Source: an uncultured Arcobacter sp. (lineage in GTDB: Bacteria; Campylobacterota; Campylobacteria; Campylobacterales; Arcobacteraceae). Taken from it: a stretch of 10,874 nt of DNA. Where the stretch lies: positions 1-10,874 of the forward strand of contig CALMBI010000114.1 of the NCBI GenBank assembly GCA_937860115.1. The letters run 5' to 3'. Position numbers and translations under genes: made by a program. Positions 1-6,485 of this stretch are shown piece after piece. Each line of letters begins with the position of its first letter. Within the stretch, counting starts at the first letter, position 1. The notes beneath the pieces are model-generated. The model made no database searches, was not told where the DNA came from, and saw nothing but the letters and a program-made list of their open reading frames with translations.

Positions 1-877
1 CACCTTCGATAAGTTCATCAAATGTAGCTTTCATAAACATTACTTCACTTCCATTTGGAATGTCACCAGCAAAAGTGATCGATTGATCCTCTTCGTTGAT
101 CGCTAAAATTGTTCTTACTTTTGATTCAGTTGAATCTTCTTCTTTGATCATTAGTGGATATAAAAGACCAGAAGAAGGGAGCTCTGAAGATTTCTCTCCA
201 AGATATTTTTTATACACTTCAAGAGCAGGTTCGTTATCTAGTTTATATAAAATATTATTTTTTGCTTCAGTTACCATTCTGTCGATACCAAATTTTTTCC
301 AACCACCTTGTGATCCATAAGCAATTTTAAAATCCTCTCCATAAAATCCAATAGAGGTAACAAAACCACTTTGTGGTTCATTATCAACAAGAACCCATGT
401 TTGAGTAAAATTTGCATCATCTCCAGCAAGTCCACCTGTCACGATGACATTTGGAGAGAGTTGACTATTGAATCCTTTTGTAAGTTGGCTTCCATTGATT
501 CCAAGCCCATCACTTAAGACAAAAATAGCTTTTAAATCAGGCTGTGATAAGTTTATTGCTAATTGTTTACCGATATCAAAAGAGTGATCAATAGAATCAA
601 TTTGAATAGAAGAGAGTGTTAGGGTAGTTTTTTCAAACTGGATCACCATAACACTTAAAGAGTCTTTGTAAAGAAGATCATTATGGATCTCTCCAGAAGT
701 GGAACAACCAATAATTTTAGAAGATCGAAAAGTATTTTTAAGTTCTTCAAATCCATCTTTGATATGATCAAAATGGGTGCTTCCAAAACAGATCACCAAT
801 GTGTTTAGAGAATCAAGTGTTGCATCGAGCTTTTCATTCCATGTTTGTTATTCATAGATATAACTTTTTTTAATCAT
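1..877 (-). pseudogene. FIST-domain sensory protein, nonsense codon at codon 10, C-terminus beyond window edge
   Basis: FIST_N/FIST_C proteins are small-ligand sensory modules, often linked to kinases, cyclic-di-GMP enzymes or chemoreceptors. Read leftward from ATG 877-875, the frame gives MIKKSYIYE, then TAA (850-848), then continues open to the window edge, about 292 codons in all. FIST signatures after the stop include LVICFGS, IIGCSTSGEI, VLSDGLGING, VTGGLAGDD, then QGGWKKFG and LDNEPALEVYKKYLG, and a start of FIST_C. A near-perfect TAAGGAG (890-884) lies 6 nt before the ATG, so that start was clearly the real one. The next in-frame ATG would remove much of FIST_N; in-frame TTG and GTG codons soon after the stop have no obvious ribosome binding site. 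A single substitution (AAA, GAA or CAA to TAA) would explain the lesion. The gene is divergent from the redox operon. The family call is firm; the ligand and the functional state are unknown. Confidence 0.8.
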
Positions 878-883
878 ATAGAA

Positions 884-890
884 CTCCTTA
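884..890 (-). promoter_or_regulatory. Ribosome binding site of the interrupted FIST gene
   Basis: TAAGGAG on the minus strand with a 6-nt spacer to ATG 877-875. It fixes the original start and shows that the TAA at codon 10 lies inside the ancestral coding frame, not in a leader. Confidence 0.8.
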
Positions 891-972
891 AGGTAATAAT
901 TTTATCAATTCAAACTTAAAGGATACTAATATTTTTCTCTCATAAAACGACCCTTTTTTGATTTTTAGAGAA

Positions 973-988
973 TTCATTTTGAGTTCAT
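973..988 (+). promoter_or_regulatory. Candidate response-regulator operator, TTCAT-N6-TTCAT
   Basis: TTCAT occurs at 973-977 and 984-988, an 11-bp start-to-start period. This is the geometry used by OmpR/PmrA-type regulators, which bind tandem half-sites on one face of the helix. The repeat ends 9 nt before TATAAT and covers the weak -35. The same repeat in nearly the same position precedes the cytochrome operon (9291-9306, minus strand). The operon encodes an OmpR-type regulator (5204-5878), the natural candidate to bind here; that link is inference. Confidence 0.5.
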
Positions 989-1003
989 ATTCCAAAGTAT
1001 AAT
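975..1003 (+). promoter_or_regulatory. Promoter of the redox/eptA/two-component operon
   Basis: A perfect TATAAT -10 box lies at 998-1003. The -35 position at 17-bp spacing (975-980, CATTTT) is poor, as expected for an activator-dependent promoter. A direct repeat overlaps that -35 region (see the 973-988 entry). The expected transcription start falls in a run of nine A (1008-1016), followed by the AAGGAAGG ribosome binding site and ATG 1030. Confidence 0.6.
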
Positions 1004-1029
1004 GTTGAAAAAAAAAGGAAGGAATAATA

Positions 1030-1458
1030 ATGAAAATTGTATTGATGTTTTTTATCTTGTTTCATACACTTTTTGCTAGTGATAAACTAGATTTACGAAC
1101 CGATAAAATATATGTTTTGGATTTTTTTGCTTCATGGTGTAGTTCGTGTGAAAAAGAGATTCCAATCCTCTCTTTGATGGTACCTGATTTGCAAAAAGAG
1201 GGGATAGAGGTGATTGGTATTGATGTTGATAAAAATAGAGAAGATGGAAAAAAATTTCAATCTAAAATGGCTCAATATATCAATTTTAAAATAGTTGATG
1301 ATAGTACAAATGAGATAATCAACAACTATAAACCACTTGGGATGCCAGCACTTTATGTGATCAAAGATCGCACAGTGTGCGGAAAAATATTTGGTGCAAT
1401 TCCAAATCTCAAAGAAAAATTAAATCAAAAAATTAAACAATGCAAAGGGGAATCATAA
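1030..1458 (+). CDS. Periplasmic thioredoxin-like (TlpA/ResA-type) protein
   Basis: This 142-aa protein has a short Sec signal peptide (hydrophobic residues 3-16, probable cleavage after the Ala at 16) and then a compact thioredoxin fold. The active-site motif is WCSSC (Cys37, Cys40) within the LDFFASWCSSCEKEIP stretch, and GMPALYVI supplies the cis-proline loop (Pro106). TlpA/ResA proteins act as thiol-disulfide oxidoreductases in the periplasm, usually reducing one specific partner. Two additional cysteines, Cys117 and Cys138, lie towards the C-terminus. ATG 1030 is preceded by AAGGAAGG at good spacing and is the first gene after a TATAAT promoter. The stop overlaps the next start by one base (TAATG). 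The immediately downstream lipoprotein ends in Cys-Gly-Cys and is the obvious candidate substrate, by context only. Family assignment is solid; the specific role is inferred. Confidence 0.88.
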   Translation: MKIVLMFFILFHTLFASDKLDLRTDKIYVLDFFASWCSSCEKEIPILSLMVPDLQKEGIEVIGIDVDKNREDGKKFQSKMAQYINFKIVDDSTNEIINNYKPLGMPALYVIKDRTVCGKIFGAIPNLKEKLNQKIKQCKGES

Positions 1459-1670
1459 TGAAGGTTATATTATTTATTGTACCTATGATCTTTCTTGGTG
1501 GTTGCATGCAAGAGGTGCAACCTTGGGAAAAAGGAACGTTAGCAAAAGAAACAATGAAAGAGGGTGGGATCAACTCTTTAGTCAAAAAATACGATGAACA
1601 CATCTATTACTCAAAAGAGGGAACAAAAGGTGGTGGAGCTATCGGTGCAGGAGGTTGTGGATGCAATTAG
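1458..1670 (+). CDS. DUF4266 family small lipoprotein ending in CGCN
   Basis: This 70-aa protein is of unknown function. ATG 1458 is chosen because it overlaps the previous stop (TAATG), has AAAGGGG seven bases upstream and puts a proper signal at the N-terminus. An in-frame ATG at 1440 would add six residues and lacks these features. The signal peptide ends in a lipobox LGGC with lipidated Cys16, so the protein is membrane-anchored. The mature part carries PWEKGTLAKETM (22-33), DEHIYYSKEG (46-55) and a glycine-rich tail ending GGCGCN (Cys67, Cys69), the hallmark of DUF4266. The Cys-X-Cys tail could bind metal or form a strained disulfide; next to a thioredoxin-like gene a thiol role is plausible. 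I recall DUF4266, DUF3570 and ApbE genes lying together in other Gram-negative bacteria, but no biochemical role is known to me. Confidence 0.85.
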   Translation: MKVILFIVPMIFLGGCMQEVQPWEKGTLAKETMKEGGINSLVKKYDEHIYYSKEGTKGGGAIGAGGCGCN

Positions 1671-2779
1671 GAAAATTATCAATTGTAGCAACACTTGCAA
1701 TTGCAAGTATGAATGCTTATGGGGAAGATAGCATCAATTTTGAGGTGTTGCATTATAGTGAAAACGATAGCCGAACACAGGTAATTGCGCCATCTATTGA
1801 AGTAAATAAAGATTTTGGAACTGATTATACTTTAAATGTTTCAGTAGTTGCAGATAGTGTGAGTGGTGCAAGTCCAACGTACTATAGAACAGATACTGCA
1901 AGTGGAGCATCAGCATATAGTAGAGGAACAACTGCAAATAGTAATATAAAAAAAGGGAATATCACTTATGAAGAGCAACGAACAGCTTTAAGTGCAAATC
2001 TTACAACACGATTTGATAATAGAGATGAGTTAAAAACTGGGATCAATTTGAGTGGTGAGCACGATTTTTATTCAGGGGAGCTCAGCGGATCCTATATGCA
2101 CTACCTTGATTCATCTCATAATCAAAGTATCTCCTTTGGAGGTTCGATTCAAAATAATCAGATCTTAGTCAAAACAGATACGACAAGTGGTGCAAGTGAG
2201 AAAAAAACTAATACTGGGTTTACAGGACAAATTGGATTTTCACAAGTGCTTAATCAAAATAGTGTAGCAAATATTGGTACTTTTTTTACAAAAGAAAGTG
2301 GTTATATGAGTAGTCCATATCATAATATTGTGAGAGAAATCAATGCAACAACAAGTGTTGAAGCTGAAAAAAAACCAGAATCAAAAACAGCTTATGGTAT
2401 CAAACTAGGATTGATTAGTGCTTTAGGGGAGACTCTTACTACTCATCTAGATTATCGTTATTATAGTGATGATTGGGGGATAGCATCACATACTCTAGAT
2501 TCGTTGCTCTATTATGAACTTACAGGCAAAATAACTCTTGGGGGTGGAGTTCGATACTACACCCAAACACAAGCAGACTTTTTCAAAGAGAAGTTTACTA
2601 CAGAACAATTTGCTTCAAGTGACGAGCGATTTGATGCATTTCATGGGATCACGTATAAAGGAAGTTTTGATTACAAACTGAGTGAAAAACTAAGTTACAA
2701 TTTTGGAGTGAGTCTCTATGATCAATCAACGGGATTACAGGCTCTTTCTTTTACTACAGGGATACAATATAAATTTTAA
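1661..2779 (+). CDS. DUF3570 outer-membrane beta-barrel with three ApbE-type flavinylation motifs
   Basis: This 372-aa protein starts at ATG 1661, six bases after GGAGG; a TTG at 1655 in the same frame is less likely. A Sec signal peptide covers residues 1 to about 21 (Gly). The rest is alternating amphipathic beta strands with short turns, and it ends in aromatic-containing IQYKF with terminal Phe, typical of barrels inserted by BAM. Three copies of D-x-x-S-G-A-S occur at residues 65-71, 78-84 and 173-179. Dxx(S/T)GA(T/S) is the signature at which ApbE enzymes attach FMN to the last Thr or Ser, and ApbE is the next gene (one-base overlap). By strand counting the motifs fall in the two longest early loops, with short turns on the opposite side, so they probably face outward; this topology is a rough hand prediction. 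DUF3570 has no established function that I can name. A surface or intramembrane flavin electron carrier is an inference. Confidence 0.85.
   Translation: MQLGKLSIVATLAIASMNAYGEDSINFEVLHYSENDSRTQVIAPSIEVNKDFGTDYTLNVSVVADSVSGASPTYYRTDTASGASAYSRGTTANSNIKKGNITYEEQRTALSANLTTRFDNRDELKTGINLSGEHDFYSGELSGSYMHYLDSSHNQSISFGGSIQNNQILVKTDTTSGASEKKTNTGFTGQIGFSQVLNQNSVANIGTFFTKESGYMSSPYHNIVREINATTSVEAEKKPESKTAYGIKLGLISALGETLTTHLDYRYYSDDWGIASHTLDSLLYYELTGKITLGGGVRYYTQTQADFFKEKFTTEQFASSDERFDAFHGITYKGSFDYKLSEKLSYNFGVSLYDQSTGLQALSFTTGIQYKF
1853..1912 (+). other. Tandem flavinylation motifs 1 and 2 in the DUF3570 protein
   Basis: Motif 1 (DSVSGAS, residues 65-71) is encoded at 1853-1873 and motif 2 (DTASGAS, residues 78-84) at 1892-1912. 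Both fit Dxx(S/T)GA(S/T), with Ser71 and Ser84 as predicted FMN acceptors. They are only 13 residues apart, in one predicted loop rich in Tyr, Ser and Thr. Confidence 0.6.
2177..2197 (+). other. Flavinylation motif 3 in the DUF3570 protein
   Basis: DTTSGAS, residues 173-179, again fits Dxx(S/T)GA(S/T), with Ser179 as predicted acceptor. It sits at the tip of the next long predicted loop, after a strand rich in alternating hydrophobic residues. Confidence 0.55.
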
Positions 2780-3621
2780 TGAAAAATATTTTTCAATTTG
2801 AGGTGATGACAACCCCGTGTGAGGTTGTTATCTACCATCCTTCAAAAGAGATTGCTAAAAATGTTGCTTTAGAGATATTGAATTATGCAAAAGAATTAGA
2901 AAAAAAATACAATTATTTTGATCCAAATTCATTTGTATCTGCTTTAAATAATAGATCGGTTGTCAATCTTGATCCTCAAACGAAAGATCTTCTACAAAAA
3001 GCCCAAAGTTTTTATACAAAAACAAATAAGATCTTTGATATCACAATTGCCACGATGAAAGATCTTTATAGATTTTCACAAAATGTTGCACAACTCGATC
3101 AAAAAAAAGAGGAATTAAAAAAATTTGTCGGATCAGAACATTTTGAGATCAAAAAAGGGAAACTCTACTTTGATAACCCTTACACCAAAATTGATCTAGG
3201 TGGAATGGTCAAAGAGTTTGCTGTTGATGAAGCAGTTAAGATTTTAGAGAAGCGAAAAATCAAATCAGCTTTGATCAATTTTGGAGGTGATATTTTTGCT
3301 TTAGGGAAAAAACCAGACGGGGAAAAGTTTATTGTTGGAATCAAAAATCCAGTCAATCCAATAGAACATATCAAAACAGTTGTGATTGAAAATGAAGCAC
3401 TCACCACTTCAGCAAATTACGAAAGAGGATATACAATAGAAGAGAGGAGATTTTCCCATATTCTCCATACCAATAATCTTCAAGAGAAGATCATTTCAGC
3501 AACAGTGATTGGAACTAATACACTGGTGTGTGGTGTCTATTCGACAGCATTGATGATAGATCATGAATTGCCACACAAACAAAAAACAATTTTAATAGAT
3601 TCACAAGGAACGATACAATGA
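2779..3621 (+). CDS. apbE: ApbE-family FAD:protein FMN transferase, leaderless and divergent
   Basis: ApbE splits FAD and transfers FMN through a phosphoester bond to Thr/Ser of Dxx(S/T)GA(T/S) targets, using Mg2+. Family blocks visible in order are MTTPCEV (10-16, the usual MGT block), FDPNSFVSALNN (47-58), FDITIATMKDL (86-96), IDLGGMVKEFAVDEA (138-152), INFGGDIFALGKKPDG (166-181), TTSANYERG (209-217), FSHIL (225-229) and the final VCGVYSTALMI (250-260). Two oddities stand out. The last block usually reads like ADALATA, with Asp and Thr as metal ligands; here Asp is Gly252 while Thr256 is kept. The protein is 280 aa and begins almost at the first conserved block, without signal peptide or lipobox; an in-frame TAA at 2770-2772 excludes an upstream start. 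It may therefore act in the cytoplasm, or be exported unusually. The start overlaps the DUF3570 stop by one base, naming DUF3570 as the likely target. Confidence 0.88.
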   Translation: MKNIFQFEVMTTPCEVVIYHPSKEIAKNVALEILNYAKELEKKYNYFDPNSFVSALNNRSVVNLDPQTKDLLQKAQSFYTKTNKIFDITIATMKDLYRFSQNVAQLDQKKEELKKFVGSEHFEIKKGKLYFDNPYTKIDLGGMVKEFAVDEAVKILEKRKIKSALINFGGDIFALGKKPDGEKFIVGIKNPVNPIEHIKTVVIENEALTTSANYERGYTIEERRFSHILHTNNLQEKIISATVIGTNTLVCGVYSTALMIDHELPHKQKTILIDSQGTIQ

Positions 3622-5207
3622 TGCAATTGTTACAAAAAATATTTTTGACTCACAGTCAAAAAATGATTATTGGAGTGAGTGTTATTTTTACACTTTTTTT
3701 AAATTATACTTTTTTTAGTAAACTGATTACATTTGGTATACAAGAAGAGAATTATTTTGTTATTTTTTCTATTCCTTTTGTATTTTGTATTTTAAGTATA
3801 TTGATTTTAAACATTATTTTATTGTTAACATACAAAAAGAGTTTCAAAATTGTTCTTATAGTTTTATTTATTATAGGGGCAGGGAGTAGCTATTTTATAA
3901 ATACTTTTGGAACAGTGATCGACAAAGATATGTTTGTCAATGTTTCAAAAACAGATGTGGCTGAGGTATTTGATCTTTTAACGCTAAAACTTTTTTTCTA
4001 TCTTTTTATTTTAGGAGTTTTCCCATCTATACTTCTTTGGAAAATCCCTTTCCAATCAACGACATATCGTAAAGAATTGAGCTCAAAATTCATTATGATT
4101 GTGGTTTGCTTTGCTTGCATTACTGGAATCTACCTTGCTTTTAGTAAAAATTACAGTTCTTTTTTTAGAAATCATACAGAGATGAAATATTATACAAATC
4201 CATTTTATCCAACAATGTCTTTAGTTAAATTTCTCTATCATTCATCAAAGCCAATCCCAAAACTGCAAACGATTGGCGATGATGCAAAGATCACGGAAAC
4301 CCAAAATAAAAAACGAAAATTGATTGTATTAGTTGTAGGGGAAACTGCACGAGCTGAAAATTTTTCACTCAATGGATATGAAAAACAAACAAATCAATTT
4401 TTATCTCAAGAGGCAAATCTCGTGAATTTGAGTGATGTTTCTTCTTGTGGAACAGCAACAGCAATCTCTGTTCCTTGTATGTTTTCAAAATTTGCAAAAG
4501 AGGATTTTGGTGATGATAAGCTTCATTATGAAAATGTGACAGATATCCTTTCAAAAGTGGGAGTGACTGTTTTGTGGAGAGATAATAATTCAGGAGGCAC
4601 ACAAGGGATCGCTGATAGAATCAAAAATAAGATCTCTTATGGTGGAGATAGTATTTATGATGAGGTTATGCTAGAGGGACTTGATAAAGAGTTGAAGAGT
4701 GCAAAAGGTGATGTTCTAATCGTATTACATCAAGAAGGGAGTCACGGACCAACCTATTTTAAAAGATATCCTAAAGATTTTGAGAAATTTACACCAGTGT
4801 GCAATACACAAGAATTAGAAAAATGTACTCAAAAGGAGATCGAAAATACTTACAATAACACCATTACATATACCGATTATTTTTTAGATCAAACAATTGA
4901 ATTTCTAAAAAAAAATGAAAAAGAGTATGATACAATGATGCTTTATTTTTCGGATCATGGGGAATCTTTGGGTGAAAATGGGATCTATTTACATGGGCTT
5001 CCTTATATGTTAGCCCCGACAACTCAGACACATATTCCTGCTGTTGTATGGTTTGGAAGTGGATTTACTAAGGAGAGAGCAATTTTAGATACTCAAAAAA
5101 CAAACCATTTTTCACATGATAATATTTTTCACACACTTCTTGGAGTTTTTGGAGTACAAACAAAAGAGTATCTTTCATCATTAGATTTTTTAAGAGTAAA
5201 CAAATGA
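3618..5207 (+). CDS. eptA: Phosphoethanolamine transferase, EptA/PmrC/MCR type
   Basis: This 529-aa inner-membrane enzyme would transfer phosphoethanolamine from phosphatidylethanolamine to lipid A or another envelope acceptor, lowering surface negative charge and cationic-peptide sensitivity. The N-terminus has five membrane segments (about 16-38, 47-70, 75-93, 121-141, 158-175). The periplasmic sulfatase-like domain follows: VVGETARAENFS with metal ligand Glu242; SSCGTATAISVPCMFS with catalytic Thr281 and the flanking Cys277/Cys287 disulfide pair typical of the family; LHQEGSHGPTY (370-380); YFSDHGESLGENG with ligands Asp446 and His447; then YLHGLPY. Length and motifs are complete, so it looks functional. 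Its start overlaps the apbE stop by four bases (ATGA) and its stop overlaps the response regulator start in the same way. The order transferase, regulator, sensor matches pmrCAB operons, suggesting regulation by the adjacent two-component system. The acceptor is not predictable: Campylobacter homologues also modify flagellar rod protein and glycans. Confidence 0.9.
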   Translation: MMQLLQKIFLTHSQKMIIGVSVIFTLFLNYTFFSKLITFGIQEENYFVIFSIPFVFCILSILILNIILLLTYKKSFKIVLIVLFIIGAGSSYFINTFGTVIDKDMFVNVSKTDVAEVFDLLTLKLFFYLFILGVFPSILLWKIPFQSTTYRKELSSKFIMIVVCFACITGIYLAFSKNYSSFFRNHTEMKYYTNPFYPTMSLVKFLYHSSKPIPKLQTIGDDAKITETQNKKRKLIVLVVGETARAENFSLNGYEKQTNQFLSQEANLVNLSDVSSCGTATAISVPCMFSKFAKEDFGDDKLHYENVTDILSKVGVTVLWRDNNSGGTQGIADRIKNKISYGGDSIYDEVMLEGLDKELKSAKGDVLIVLHQEGSHGPTYFKRYPKDFEKFTPVCNTQELEKCTQKEIENTYNNTITYTDYFLDQTIEFLKKNEKEYDTMMLYFSDHGESLGENGIYLHGLPYMLAPTTQTHIPAVVWFGSGFTKERAILDTQKTNHFSHDNIFHTLLGVFGVQTKEYLSSLDFLRVNK

Positions 5208-5878
5208 AAATTTTACTTATTGAAGATGATCCAAAAATCACTGCATTTTTAAAAAAAGGGCTTGAAGAGGAATACTTTTGTGTTGATAGTGTAGCGAATG
5301 GAGATGATGGGATCTATTTAGCAAGTGTTAATAGCTATGATGTGATTATTTTAGATATCATGATTCATGGGAGTGATGGATATATAGTGTGCCAAAAAAT
5401 ACGAGATGCGAAGATAACAACACCTATCATTATGCTCAGTGCAAAAAGTGCTATTGAAGATAAAGTTACTTTTTTAAACTTAGGGGCAGATGATTATTTG
5501 ACTAAGCCTTTTAGTTTTGAAGAGCTTTTGGCAAGGATTCGTGTACAACTTAGGAAAAAAGAGCAAAAAGATAATCTGATTCAAATTGGGGATCTCATCT
5601 TAAATGCTACTACAAAAGTGGTAAAAAGAGGTGAAAAAATAATCACTTTAACGGCAAAAGAGTACGCTATTTTGGAGTATTTGATGAGAAATAAAAATGC
5701 AATTATCGATGAACAAATACTTATGAATACAATAATGAGTTTTGATGATTCGATCAATAGTAATCTTTTGAGTGTATATATTTATAGATTGCGAACTAAA
5801 ATAGATAAAGATTTTGAGGTGAAGTTACTGAAAACATATAGAAATCAAGGATATAAAATCAGTGATGAGATTTTTTAG
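5204..5878 (+). CDS. OmpR/PmrA-family response regulator
   Basis: This 224-aa transcription factor is complete. The receiver domain (1 to about 115) has the acidic pair Glu7-Asp8-Asp9, phospho-acceptor Asp51 in ILDIMIHGSDG, Ser79 in IIMLSAKS, and Lys101 in LTKPFSFEEL. The usual proline four residues after the acceptor Asp (DxMLP) is His55 here, a mild deviation. The C-terminal winged-helix domain (about 125-222) has the TAKEYAILEYLM core, the SVYIYRLRTKID recognition-helix region and the NQGYKI wing. Members of this family dimerise when phosphorylated and bind tandem half-sites 11 bp apart. Such a repeat (TTCAT-N6-TTCAT) precedes both this operon and the convergent cytochrome operon. Translation is coupled to eptA through ATGA and to the kinase through an overlapping start. 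By position it resembles PmrA or QseB, but specific orthology cannot be claimed. Confidence 0.93.
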   Translation: MKILLIEDDPKITAFLKKGLEEEYFCVDSVANGDDGIYLASVNSYDVIILDIMIHGSDGYIVCQKIRDAKITTPIIMLSAKSAIEDKVTFLNLGADDYLTKPFSFEELLARIRVQLRKKEQKDNLIQIGDLILNATTKVVKRGEKIITLTAKEYAILEYLMRNKNAIIDEQILMNTIMSFDDSINSNLLSVYIYRLRTKIDKDFEVKLLKTYRNQGYKISDEIF

Positions 5879-6485
5879 AAATATTAAAGTCAAACTTCTT
5901 TTAGGACTTTTCCTTTTTTTATTTATTGTTTTTTATCTTTTTGGGTATTTTGTGATCTACTCTTTGAAAATGAGTTATGATAAAACGATTGAAAACTCTT
6001 TAGTGACGGTTTTAAAAGATTTGAAACATACCTACCATCATGAGATCAATAATGTACATGAATTTGAGGATGTGAAACATGAATTTGATATTGATATACT
6101 CTACCTTCAAACAGTATTGGTCACTAAAAATAAAACAACTCTTCTTTCGGCATCAGAGGATCTTGATAAGTTTCAACTTGACTTTCCACAAAATATCCAT
6201 CTATTAAGTAATGAGAGTATTGTTTTTGAGTTTCAAAAAAATATCCAATTAACTACAAAAGAGATAAAAGTTGGATCAATCATTTTATATCAAGATGAAA
6301 AAGAGATGATAGTACTGCAGTGTGGTATCCCATATAATAAGCACAATGAATTTATTCAACAATCAAAAGTATTTGTTACTATAGGATTGTTAGTTTTATT
6401 ATTTGTTATCTTGGGAGTCGTTTATCTGATGCTCAATCGATCACTTTTAAGCATTACAAGTGTTATTGAAGATGTAAAAAAATAG
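5865..6485 (+). CDS. Sensor histidine kinase, N-terminal sensing half (frame ends at TAG in the HAMP linker)
   Basis: ATG 5865 (a GTG at 5862 is also in frame) overlaps the end of the regulator gene. The half encodes a short cytoplasmic start MRFFRNIKVK, membrane segment 1 (about 10-33), a periplasmic sensing region of about 130 residues with no recognisable ligand domain, and membrane segment 2 (about 169-191). The beginning of a HAMP linker (NRSLLSITSVIEDVKK) follows and then TAG at 6483-6485. The missing HAMP and kinase sequence continues at once in the minus-one frame, so this is half of one gene rather than an independent protein. Alone it would be a membrane sensor with no kinase. Read through the frame change, the full protein would be about 461 residues, normal for the family. 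Classification of the pair as one gene is firm; whether it is decayed, recoded or a sequence error is open. Confidence 0.8.
   Translation: MRFFRNIKVKLLLGLFLFLFIVFYLFGYFVIYSLKMSYDKTIENSLVTVLKDLKHTYHHEINNVHEFEDVKHEFDIDILYLQTVLVTKNKTTLLSASEDLDKFQLDFPQNIHLLSNESIVFEFQKNIQLTTKEIKVGSIILYQDEKEMIVLQCGIPYNKHNEFIQQSKVFVTIGLLVLLFVILGVVYLMLNRSLLSITSVIEDVKK
6476..6485 (+). other. Frame-change site: slippery A AAA AAA followed by TAG
   Basis: Seven A (6476-6482) are phased GTA AAA AAA TAG, so they form A-AAA-AAA, the classic minus-one slippery heptamer, directly followed by stop TAG. A minus-one slip on the last two AAA codons would continue as ATA GCA ATA GAT, precisely the open frame of the kinase half. 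One additional A in the run would restore the frame equally well. No strong hairpin or Shine-Dalgarno-like stimulator is evident by eye around the site. Confidence 0.6.

Noticed and set aside
96..320. Open frame on the plus strand inside the FIST region
   Set aside because: It is the antisense shadow of the well-supported FIST frame and lacks a ribosome binding site and any family resemblance.
848..850. Stop-codon recoding (for example selenocysteine or a reassigned TAA) as an explanation for the FIST and SHP stops
   Set aside because: Both stops are TAA, there is no recoding hairpin, the positions are not catalytic, and neighbouring genes end in TAA normally.
3180..3407. Minus-strand open frame inside apbE
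   Set aside because: The apbE frame has clear family motifs across the whole stretch; the reverse frame is a chance opening.
4369..4602. Minus-strand open frame inside eptA
   Set aside because: It lies over the catalytic domain of eptA, with no start signal or recognisable product.
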